Source: Rhynchopus euleeides
Taxonomy: Eukaryota; Euglenozoa; Diplonemea; Diplonemida; Diplonemidae
NCBI GenBank assembly: GCA_963210315.1
Contig: OY723237.1
Coordinates: 2,232,001-2,296,000, forward strand
DNA length: 64,000 bases
Direction of reading: 5' to 3'
In this document: positions 53,704 through 63,812 of the stretch, piece by piece
How positions within the stretch are numbered: the first letter of the stretch is position 1
Layout: each line of letters opens with the position of its first letter
Position numbers and translations under genes: made by a program
The notes under the pieces: generated by a model
What the model was told of the DNA's origin: nothing
Databases searched by the model: none
What the model saw: the letters and a program-made list of their open reading frames with translations, nothing else

Positions 53704-53739
53704 TAAACGTTTTAAAGTTTAAAACGCCGTTTTAAATTA

Positions 53740-54068
53740 CCGTATACGTAAATATTATGGAACGTAAATATTATGGAACGGGCCCATTTTTGGCCGGTCC
53801 GTTCCATAATATTTACGTTCCATAATATTTACAGGGCCAGTTGGGGACTCGGTGGTGAGGACGGCTTGCGTCAGGAATCGCGCGAAAAGTGCACGAGTAG
53901 GTCCCGTCAGGGACTCTGTATGCCGTCCGATCACCTGGTCCAAGTCCCCGAGTCGCAGAAAGCCCTGTAAATATTATGGAACGAAAAAAATCTGGAACGC
54001 CAACCCACCAGCGTTCCAAAATATTTACGTTCCATAATATTTACGTTCCAAAATATTTACGTATACGG
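53740..54068 (+). mobile_element. U3: copy of element U in A2
   Basis: Same + orientation as U2 although the surrounding A2 is inverted, so U3 is flipped relative to its host. TA at 53738-53739 and 54069-54070. Confidence 0.8.
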
Positions 54069-55623
54069 TATTTAAAGCGGGGTTTAAAACGGGGTTTAAA
54101 ACGGCAAAAAACCCTGCAAAATATAGGGGGAGACTTTTCGATTTTTTTTTCTGGAACCCAAAATTGATCGTTTTGGGCCATCTGAGGCCATCTTCGGCAA
54201 AAAAATCCAATTTTGAGGCTCCCTGGGGGTCCCAAATGGGTGAACAAATTCCCTGTGTGAAATAGCCTATTGCAGGCCTTTTGAGCATGATCAGGCAAAC
54301 ACAGCTGTGTGGCAGGGCTTTCTGCGAAAATTCGCCTCCTGGTGAAGTGGGCTACTTTTCACCCTCCATTCACCCTGGCCTCAACCCGTTCCTCTGCTCA
54401 CCCTGACGCAAGCTCATGCCCTCATCGTTGACAATCACCCAGAAAAGATTCAGGATGGTACAGTACAGACTCGGGTGCACGAACGATCCAACGGTGGTGC
54501 CTGTTTGACTTGCTGGTGTATGGTTGATCATTGCTTGTTACGTACATGTCGCTTTCTCAGCGCCCCCGCCTTCACCGAAACCCGATGCCCAACACGAGCG
54601 GTGTGGCGCCCGCGGTACTGACCCCTTCGGACCTTAACTCCAGCGGTAGCCGCCGGCTTTCTTCAAAGAAACTCATCGATGACGTCCCCCCAGAGTGCAG
54701 GTTCCTGCTGCCTACCCACGATCATTAGGGTGCCGAGAGAATGGCTAGGTGATCAATAATTGTCCCAAACACTAGCTTGGCAACAGCCAGAGCAACCCCA
54801 GGTGGGGCGCAGCCGAGTGCTGCAACCATCGTTCTGACAGCAACAACATCACCTGGCTGTCTTGTTGAACACAGCCGTGATGAAGCTGGCTGCACTTCCT
54901 GTTTGGAGTTCATCGGGATCCGTTCTGCAAAAGTGAAAGTTGGAGGCAAAGAATACATGACGAGGATGGTTACGCCTTTTGTAGGCTTCTCTCGATCAGA
55001 GAAGTCGGGCGTCCATAGGAGAGTAAAGAGAATACAGATATGCTCCTCTCAAAGAGGGGCAGGCCAAAGGTAGGCTCCAGGTGGCAACTGGAACTGTGCA
55101 ACTTTTCCAGAAGGTGCTTCCAGGACTGTCGAAGGAGCTGGTGGAGTTCGCTGGGTCCATTGCCACCCCCATCATGGTGATCGGCCTTCAACCTGCGACT
55201 TTGTATCATGGATTCAGCTCAAAAGGGTGCACATCGAGTGATGCAAGATGAAGATTCGACACTCCAGAAATATGCTGATGTCAAACTGCATTATTCCTGA
55301 GAACAACGGAGGGGGTGTGCCAACTGATGCCGGTGCGATTGATGCAACCCTCACCACAACGTCAGTGCCACCTATTTTCCACCAATAATGTGTCCGCTGT
55401 GACAGGAATGCAGGAATAATCACCCAGAATATGAGCTGGGGGGCCTCAGGGGGCATGGAAATTTTTTTTGGCCGAAATTTTTTTTTGGTGTGAAAACACC
55501 ACAGAAACGCCCTGTTTTAACCCCCGTTTTAAACTCCGTTTTAAATTAATTTAAAACGCGTTTTAATTTAAAACATTTAAAACGTTTAAAACGTAAAGTT
55601 TTAAATGGGGGCTAACAACAATG

Positions 55624-56110
55624 GGGGGGGTCTCCCCTCTGGGCTAGGGTGTGTGTGGCATCGATTGTGACAAAGAGTGGGGTCTGCGTTCCAACAAAAT
55701 GTCCTTCAGCAGTAACAGCCCAGCCCAACCATGGGGAAAGGTGTCGCCTTTGCCAGGACTCGCTCACTCACCGGTGTTCAGCGCCCATCCCCACCTCCAA
55801 GCAGGTGGGGGTGGAAGCATCGACACATAAGCCAAATACAGGTGAGAGAGTTACGGCGAAAAATTTCCTCCATTTTTTTTTAAAAAAAAGAAGGCATTCA
55901 TGGCGCGCCAAGGTGGAGGAGGTGCTCCTGACGATCCAAGTCCGCTGCTTCCTGTGTGTCAGTCTCTCTCGTGACCACACACCCTCCCACACCAAGTTGG
56001 CAGAAGGCACCAACACACCGGAGGAATTACGGTTGCAACGCTGTTTTTATATTTATTGATCGTTCGGCGCACTCCAACTGAGGCAAAAACCCTTCTGTGT
56101 CGATCACTTT

Positions 56111-56205
<95 letters not shown>

Positions 56206-56260
56206 TGCTTATAGTGTGAATATCCCCGAAACGAAAATACTCGCACCCCAAGGGTGTCGT
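55624..56260. other. Intergenic DNA with (CT)n microsatellite
   Basis: A G run (55624-55630) flanks A2. A pure (CT)n array lies at 56112-56202. The + strand frame 55649-56059 has no recognisable features. Confidence 0.55.
56112..56202. repeat. (CT)n microsatellite, about 45 units
   Basis: Uninterrupted CT repeats; a shorter CT run is at 56903-56922. Confidence 0.95.
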
Positions 56261-57034
56261 CTACTTAACTACGCGGGCCCGCGGCCCGGTAGACTCCCCT
56301 TGTTTGAGAGAGGAGCTGCTCTGGTGGGGTGAGGGAAGTGACACAGGAGGAGGAGGAGGCGCAGGCGCCACACGGTCTGTAGCGCCCGGTGACGCGCTAC
56401 GTGAGGAAGGAGGATTAAGGTAGGCCCGGAAGCCTGTAGGCGCGTGCGGTGACCGCGCACGGGCGGAGGAGGAAGAGGCACCAGAACGGGGCCTTTGGGG
56501 AAGGGCTGCGTCAACGGACACGCCGTCGGGAGGGGAGGTAGTAGGAGAAGGTGGGTCCGGATCAGCGGCGCCCACGTCAGCGTCAGCGTCAGCGGTGGGG
56601 ATCACGTGGTCGACCCTAGGCCTTTGGGCAGGCAGTGCCGGGGTGGAACCGGTATGCGCCTCTAAGGCGGTGCGCTTCAGCTGCGCCACGGCGGGGATGG
56701 ATGGCCTGACGCCGTCGGGTGAGAGCCTCCTACGAGGCTGCATCAGGTGGCGGTGGGGTGAGCCCGGGGAGCACACGGTATGGGCCAGCCTCTTCAGGAT
56801 AACTGGAGGGGTGGCGGGCTCGGGAGTAGCGGGACACGGGGTCGCTTCAGGGGAGGGCTGAGGCGCAGGCACACGGGGTGGCGTGGTGGAGGGAAGATCC
56901 CTCTCTCTCTCTCTCTCTCTCTTGCGACCCCCCCCCCCCCCCCACCCCACCCCACACCCACCCACCCACCCCACTCGCCACTTCAGCGAGTGGGGCCTTG
57001 CGTCCCCAACAGAACCAATCGAAATGCGGCTCAC
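56261..57034 (-). CDS. Pro/Ser/Ala-rich hypothetical ORF
   Basis: 258 codons on the minus strand. The part from about 56900 down to the stop at 56261 is GC-rich and coding-like: PRVPAPQPSPEATPCP, ADADADVGAADPDPPSP, SSSSARARSPHAPTGF. It is low-complexity and probably disordered. The upstream part crosses a G/C run and a CT/GA microsatellite, so the true start may be an internal Met (for example 56743). It is the only candidate host frame on the minus strand, which counts slightly against it. No function can be inferred. Confidence 0.35.
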   Translation of the reverse strand: MSRISIGSVGDARPHSLKWRVGWVGGCGVGWGGGGGRKRERERERDLPSTTPPRVPAPQPSPEATPCPATPEPATPPVILKRLAHTVCSPGSPHRHLMQPRRRLSPDGVRPSIPAVAQLKRTALEAHTGSTPALPAQRPRVDHVIPTADADADVGAADPDPPSPTTSPPDGVSVDAALPQRPRSGASSSSARARSPHAPTGFRAYLNPPSSRSASPGATDRVAPAPPPPPVSLPSPHQSSSSLKQGESTGPRARVVK

Positions 57035-57744
57035 GCGGTGTTCCTGGTTCTGCCTCCCGTTTTGTCAATAATTGAATTGTCGGCAATGGTTAGCCAATAG
57101 CTTTCTGTCGCCCATGAGTTTTCTTCCCCCTTTTTTCTGATGTATTTTGATTTGTTTTTGCTTTCGCTTTACGATCCAGCAGAGGCACAGCTAGTCTCCG
57201 AGGAATGGGTGCGCCACCAGTCCGATATAGTTGTCGGCCCACTCTCTTTGCAGCTCTGCTGCTTGACCCGTCACCACAGATAGAGCGCCTGTGTCGAACA
57301 GTGCCAAGTTCGCCTCTTTTGTGGCGACTCAATTCTGCACTTCTGAGCCAAGACCCCCATTTGCCTCGAGAAATGCTTGCATCCGGAAGGTTGCGACCAA
57401 GGTAAAGGCGGGTGGTAGTACGGCTGGTTAAACAAGCATCACTCGTGTGTGGTGTAATTGATATCGATTCCCTACGCGAGCCGTGTTTTTTTCCAGGCAG
57501 AGAAACGAGGCAAATTGCAAAGGATTCCCTCAGCTCCGCACAACACTGTTGCTGGGTGGGATGCAGGGGCCGCAGTCTGATTTGAGCAGCATCAGGGCTC
57601 ACCATGACAAGATGTGATGTCGCTCTTTGCATATCAGGATAACGGGCGTTGAGGCCGACATTTCGGTAAAAAAAAATGCCAGAGGGAGGCAGTGGTCGCG
57701 CTAACTTCACTCCCTACTCCCGGGATTTTCGGCGATTTTTTGAG
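57035..57744. other. Intergenic DNA with a degraded M-family copy
   Basis: Around 57280-57357, GTGTCGAACAGTG and CACTTCTGAGCCAAGACCCCC look like a decayed MITE. Nothing else is supported. Confidence 0.45.
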
Positions 57745-58098
57745 GTACCTGGGACCCCCCGTGTATAAGTCCCCCCCCCTTACCCCCGTGTTTAAGTCCC
57801 CCCCTGGGGGTCTGGCAGGGGGGGGACTTAAACACGGGGGTGGGCTGGTCTGGAGGGTCATCAGGTGGCCCCTAGGCCCTCCAGGTGCTGTCACAGTCGA
57901 AAAGTGGGGTGCCAAAAGTCCATCCGGACCGGAATTACCCCCCTACGACAGCAGAGGAAGAGGTCTTCTTGGTCTCCACTGTGCCACCCCCGTGTTTAAG
58001 CCCCCCCTGTGTTTAGGTCCGCCCCCCCCGTGTTTAAGTCCCCCCCGGCCGAAAATCGCCTCCAGGGGGGGGACTTAAACACGGGGGGTCCCAGGTAC
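57745..58098. mobile_element. V: 354-bp element with GTGTTTAAGTCCCCCC iterons
   Basis: GTACCTGGGACCCCCCGTGT and its complement ACACGGGGGGTCCCAGGTAC form a 20-bp inverted repeat. CCCCGTGTTTAAG-type words occur in both orientations inside. A 33-bp mini version (TACCTGGGACTTAAACACGG then a turn) is at 59898-59930. Not coding. Confidence 0.7.
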
Positions 58099-58483
58099 GT
58101 TTTTTATTTGCAAACAGGGATTTGTCCACAACTCGAAAAGTTTTGGTACCCCAACTCAGTATGAAAAAAGTGCACCAAAAAAATGAAAGTGACCCCATGG
58201 CGTTTCGCACGGATCTCAAATATTCAAAGGAAGGCAGAGACGGGGAGAGAAAAAAATGGGCCCCGCGGGGCGGGGGTGGGTGGTGGGGGCGGGTGGGTGG
58301 CCTTGACGGCCGCTGCTCTTCACGCCCTGAGGTTCACCGTTCCCCAAACTTCCACAAGCATCGCTTTGCATGAAACTCTCAGCACCCCTTTTGCCTTCCC
58401 CACCGAGTGACTGCTTCCCGCGCAGCACTGGGCTGACCTGATGTCGGAGTGATCCACACCGAGTTCAGCTCGGAACAGCTGTG

Positions 58484-59110
58484 CACTACCGTGGCCTCCG
58501 GCGGCTGGGGGGCTCCGCCCCCCAGACCCCCCTGTATAGCGTGTGCACGAGGTTTCACATACAACGTGCTTCGTGGGGTCCCCACGTCCAGTGCTGGCAT
58601 CAGTGTCTTGAACAGGCTACACCCTCGCCGTATCAGGGGTGGCACTCAAGCTCACATGTTTGCCTACTTGGTGGCGTTGTTGGCAGTTGAGCTGAGTGGG
58701 GAACTCCCGTCCCTGCTTTCCGAGCAGGTGCCTGACCCCTTGCCCGGGTTGTTACCAGGGCTTCCGCTAATCGCCCACCTCCAAAATTTCTGTGGGCGAT
58801 AAATTTCTTGCAAAAAAGGCCCCTAAAAAAATTTTGCTCGGGCGCTTCGCGCCCTCGCGCTCCGGGCATTAGCCAGTTGATGCATGATGTTCCGTTATCC
58901 TGAGAGCCAGCTCAGGGTGGGACTGGCCTTTGCAACTTGTACAAAGCCCGCCTTGCTTTCTGACCTCCACTCAGATTGGATGTGAGTTGGGCTGCGTTTT
59001 GAGTGTGGCACGGACTCCACCGATGTGACGATAAATTGTCATCACAAGGACATGCCACATGAGGGGGTCTGGGGGGCGGAGCCCCCCAGCCGCCGGAGGC
59101 CACGGTAGTG
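58484..59110. mobile_element. R: 627-bp element with 48-bp inverted repeats
   Basis: CACTACCGTGGCCTCCGGCG ... CCCCCCAGACCCCC at 58484-58532 is exactly inverted at 59063-59110. Each arm also contains a GGGGGGC/GCCCCCC hairpin of its own. A further left end lies at 62430-62477. The interior is unassigned. Confidence 0.7.
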
Positions 59111-61163
59111 AACATCTCTTGTGGGCGGAAGGGAGGGCAACTTTTTTCTAGGTTTCGACTTACGAAACCGAGAAGAACAGTGCATACCAGCCATACCTGG
59201 CACGAGACCAGTGCCTCCACTCCAGGCCAGCTTCCTCCAGCCAAACTTCCGGGGCGATTTCGCCCAAAAATTACTGGCCCAAAAAAAAAAGGGGGGGGGG
59301 GCGATTTCGCCCACTGAAAATGGGGGAAAAAAATAAAAAGGGGGGTTTCGCCCAAAAATCGCCCTCGCGGAAACCCTGGTTGTTACTGATCAGACAACCA
59401 GGACGGAAAATTTGAGTGTCTTCAAACAAGCCCATTTCAAAATGACCCCACTACGATCCGGGCGAGGCTCGGAAATGCAACGAAACGCGGTTTCCCCGCC
59501 CAAAAACGAGCCCCTTTTTCAGGTACGTTTTTTCGCTCCCGATTTCCAAATTTTGGGTGATTTTTCCAATATTTAGCGCGACCACTGGAGGGAGGCGAAT
59601 GGTGAAGTATTTTTTTTTGCATACACGTTAAGTGTTCTAAGAAACCAGACATAACCAGAAGACCAACATCATGTTTGTGCTAGCACTTTTCCCTTTTGTC
59701 ATCACACCCGTGCGCCAAAACAGGTTAGGCCTTATATTTGGCTGCGTTCAACGAAAAAAGACACTTCTTTCCGGAGTTTAGCTAGCACGATTCAGTTGGG
59801 CGATTCATTTGTCTGGTTTTGATCCAATTTCTGGACTGGGTCCCTACTGCGTTTTTCTCCCCTTCACCCTTCCTCTCGAGCTTTCTCTTTTTTGTTTTAC
59901 CTGGGACTTAAACACGGGAGGTCTCAGGTATTTTTTTTGCTTCTTCTGCTTGTGGCTGGCGGGTGCGAGTAATTATTCTTCAGGCCCCGTCAAGCCACAA
60001 ACCCTGTCACAGGTGTAACAATCCGTACTGGAAAAGGAAAAAATACATGGGAAATACCGAGTTTCCCGAACAGCCACGCCCTGGCACTGCTAAACTTTTC
60101 GCTCCGTATCGTGTACTCTACTGCCTCAGGATAAACAGCTTCATGCCATTTCACAGGACCTCAACACGGCCCTGAAACAGAAGTGTGCGCTGAACAAAGT
60201 CGTTCGGGGCTGATAATAATCTTCAGCTTGCTGGACACAGGGTGTTTCTACCTGAGAGCATCAAGGTACATAGTTGGAAACAAGCTGGGTTTCGACCTGG
60301 CGACCGGGCAACCAATACCCTCCCTCCGCTATTGGTCTATTCGCGACCGCGCGATCCCCGGCTCAAGCTCCGACATATGGTTGATAAATTTTCCCTCTTG
60401 CTGTCAGCATTGTGCGAAGCAAGATCGCCACAGTCCAGACTGTGGATGCATGAGAGATTGTCCATTATTTTAGGTCATGGCCGCCACCCTTGTAGGTACG
60501 ACAAGGCCGTTGCTGCCCGTCTTCAGGATGCAAGTTATTTTTTTTGTCTGCCCCCATGAGAAACCAGAATATTACAGGCATGCATGTTAGTTTGTGATCA
60601 GTTCCTCTCCCTGACGACTGTGTGCACTGCCAAGGCCCATCGGCACAGAAGAGGGCAGTGCCTGTCTTCTGAGCCCCAGCAGATCCACAAGAAAGAGGAC
60701 TGGTCTGTTGGGGCAGGTGGCCTTCCGCCTGGCCACATGTTGCATGAAGAGTCACATGCGCAACTCCTGCTACTTTCGCTGCGCGAGGCGTGTTTGTTCG
60801 CAAGGTCAAAAACATTGGGGGCAAGAGCCTTCGCTCGAAGGTGAACACAAGTGAGCCGCCTCACAATTTAGGCTGCAACCTGGCACACTTTGACACAGAG
60901 CGAAAGTCCCTAGGCCCTTCTTTGCGCGCCTCTTGGTTCTGTTGTGATGATGGATTATTTTTCCGCACACTTCAATGTGGGTGGAACGATGTCTCGCGCT
61001 TGGTTCGTGCCCCTTGTGCTCCTCACTCACAACACCATCAAGCAGGAGTGAGTGTGGAACAGGGGAATAGGGTGCCCTTTCCGAGAGGTTTCCAAACCAG
61101 AAAAAGCCGGTTTTCTGGTTTGGGGAAATTTATAAAAAAAATGAGATTTCTGGGGGGGGGGGG
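59111..61163. other. Intergenic DNA with CGATTTCGCCC repeats and a MITE
   Basis: GGCGATTTCGCCC recurs at 59252-59365. The mini V palindrome lies at 59898-59930, a partial repeat W at about 60140-60180, and M9 at about 60817-60915. No gene is supported. Confidence 0.45.
60817..60915 (-). mobile_element. M9: MITE of the CTTCGCT family, inverted
   Basis: GAGCCTTCGCTCGAAGG and TTTGACACAGAGCGAAAG, with GTGAGCCGCCTCAC inside, the reverse complement of M4-type members. Confidence 0.6.
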
Positions 61164-62314
61164 TAGGGGGGGTCAAATGGGGGTGACAAACACGATTTTT
61201 CAAAAAACCGGCGCAGAGGCCCCAAAGCCCCCGTAAACCCTCCAAACCCCCCCAGATCGGTCCGGAAACCCATCGAACCCCACTTTTCCACCATTCCGGG
61301 CACCTCAGGTGCCCGAATTGGGGTACCTAAATTTTGTGCCACCGTTTGGTACCGTACAGTGCCACTGTGTGGGAGGTTGGAAAAGAAAATGCCCCAACAC
61401 ACCACATCTGAGGGTTGCAATGCATGTTGCTTGCCAACCACGTCATCCGGTGGGTGTCAGGCGCTATGTAGGTGGCATTAGCCAGGTCTTCGATGTGTTC
61501 TGGCTTGTATATATACCTCCCTGCCTGCGGCACAGGCACTGCCTTTGTCCCCCACACCAGCCACAGAGAGCGTATTGTACTCGGTCCACGGTTGCTGATT
61601 CATTGTGATGCGTTGTATCCTCGAGTGAACGTCACACACTAGTGACACCACCACCCGCCATCCGAGAGCTGTATTGACTTTGCGCGCTTCCGTTGTATTC
61701 ACCTCGCCACGCATATTGCACCGTTCAGTACCAGTGCTCTTGGGCCAGGCAAAGTAGACCGCAGCAACTACCAATTCTGGCACAATGGGTACCACGACAG
61801 CGCACTTCATGTGTTCCCGGAATGTACAGCTCGTGTTGCAACAGTCGTTGTCAACACATCCCGGTTGTGGAGCACTGCTGCACAGGAATCACACGACCAT
61901 CTGGACTGTTCCGTACCTACAGGCAGCCTCCCGGTGCATGGTGGCAGGGAGGTATATATACAAGCCAGAACACATCGAAGACCTGGCTAATGCCACCTAC
62001 ATAGCGCCTGACACCCACCGGATGACGTGGTTGGCAAGCAACATGCATTGCAACCCTCAGATGTGGTGTGTTGGGGCATTTTCTTTTCCAACCTCCCACA
62101 CAGTGGCACTGTACGGTACCAAACGGTGGCACAAAATTTAGGTACCCCAATTCGGGCACCTGAGGTGCCCGGAATGGTGGAAAAGTGGGGTTCGATGGGT
62201 TTCCGGACCGATCTGGGGGGGTTTGGAGGGTTTACGGGGGCTTTGGGGCCTCTGCGCCGGTTTTTTGAAAAATCGTGTTTGTCCACGTAAAAGGGTGGCA
62301 TTTGACCCCCCCTA
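61164..62314. mobile_element. P4: fold-back element P
   Basis: Same orientation as P1 and P2, almost identical to P2. The right border CCCCCCCTAGGGGGGG is an empty junction like that used by the hAT transposon at P3. The left border is GGGTAGGG. The 118-codon frame is at 61785-62141. Confidence 0.85.
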
Positions 62315-63812
62315 GGGGGGGGGGGGGGGAAACCAGAATTTTTTCAAGGCGTTTTCTCGTGGGGGATGAGGATATGTCCTCCTGACACCGACCCTTTTCC
62401 CGTTTTTTTGCAGCCAACATCCAGACGTTCACTACCGTGGCCTCCGGCGGCTGGGGGGCTCCGCCCCCCAGACCCCCCTGTGCCGTATGTCTCGTACTCA
62501 AGTCGTTCGAATCCCACCAGGTCGGGGATCCAACCACTCCAGTCGCCTCAGGAGGACGCAGCTAACTCACACAGGGGGGCTCACTCCCCCCAGACCCCCG
62601 ATGAAGCGTGTGCCCGTCTGCGTCTGTCTATCTTACTTACCCCGGATACAGTGCAGCGTAGGAGGTCAGCACCACATCCATGAAGCGCTTCTTCGAAGCC
62701 TGGCTGACATCGGACAGGAGGTCGGACTTCCCCACCTGGGAGGTACACTCGCCGCGTTGGCGACATGCGTGACACGCGACACGATACCTGAAACGTGAGT
62801 ATGCCTGGCTAACACAGGCATTTCAACGGTCTGCCGGCGACCGTCCCCCAAACCAGTAAACCAGCAGTTTTGGAAAATCGGAGAGGTCACCCTACTACCC
62901 TGGAGGGGACGCGTCAACGCAAAAAAGAACAAGCATGGCAAAAAAAATAGGGGGGTGCATATCTGATCAGACGTGCCATATTCATTGTCAATAGTTAGTG
63001 GTCACACGGTTTGGCCACCTCAATCGAAACCTCACGCACACGGCATTTTGTCCTGCTTCACGTGCACCCATGTTATCCTCACCCCCTCCCATCCACCCTT
63101 TCAACCTGCATCGCGAGTGAAGGGGGGTTCACCACCGCGCTTCCATTTTTTTGACTTGACTGCTCCCCACCCTCGCTGTACCTTCCCTCTCGACAGTCGT
63201 CTCCCACCAGGTGACCCGAATCACTTTTATGCGCTTATTCGCGAAGGTCCCCTGTACCTTTTCGTGCACCCATGCATGGCCCAGGCACGAACAAAATTGT
63301 ATTCCCATCCAAGAGTAGCCAGAAGGTAGCCGTGGTGATATTACTAATCTTTGTGATTGCAGTGCGGCGAACACAGAAGGTGTGGAGGCTATGATGGTGA
63401 TCCGGAAAGGGGGGGGGGGGTTTTTCCTCGGAAACCAGGAATTAACCCTGCGCCTGTCAAACATTGCTTCCACGTTCCAAGGATATTTTGTACCAGTTAC
63501 GAGCGACGAAGCGTAGCGACGGCGAAGTACCGAAAGAGATTGTACGACTGAAGCCTTAGGTTTATCACCTTCATGCCACTTTACAGGGCCTTCTACAGCC
63601 TTTGACATTATTTTTTCCGGCGAACTTTATGCAAGAATTATGCAAGAACAGCTAGCGTTTCGCACGAAAAGGACTCGTGGCAGCGTTCGGTACCCTGGCT
63701 CATGCACTAGCAGGCACCGTTCGTACAAACAAAACGCGATTTCTGGAGTACTCTTGCATTATCATATACCCTTGTATTTGCATATACTCTTGTATTTGCC
63801 CCCCCCCCCCCC
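62315..63812. other. Intergenic DNA with a partial R copy and repeat W
   Basis: An R-type left end is at 62430-62477; a shorter related GGGGGGCTCACTCCCCCC unit is near 62574-62592. Repeat W copy 2 is at 63537-63605. A TTCGAATCC word near 62506 resembles a tRNA T-arm, but no cloverleaf was found. Confidence 0.45.
63537..63605 (+). repeat. Dispersed repeat W, copy 2
   Basis: ATTGTACGACTGAAGCC then CCTTCATGCCACTTTACAGG, matching 37335-37405. Confidence 0.55.

Larger units (their letters stand above)
52907..55623. mobile_element. A2: second hAT-like A element, inverted relative to A1
   Basis: Starts CAGTGTTGTTAGAAACCGAG and ends GGGGGCTAACAACAATG. Separated from A1 by a G run of about 13, it forms with A1 a large palindrome whose arms (about 51020-52478 and 54071-55520) are near-identical. 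It carries G (52950-53703) and U3 (53740-54068) but not H or U1. Confidence 0.75.

Noticed and set aside
62480-62560. tRNA gene suggested by GTTCGAATCCC
   Set aside because: No matching acceptor stem, D-arm or anticodon arm upstream.
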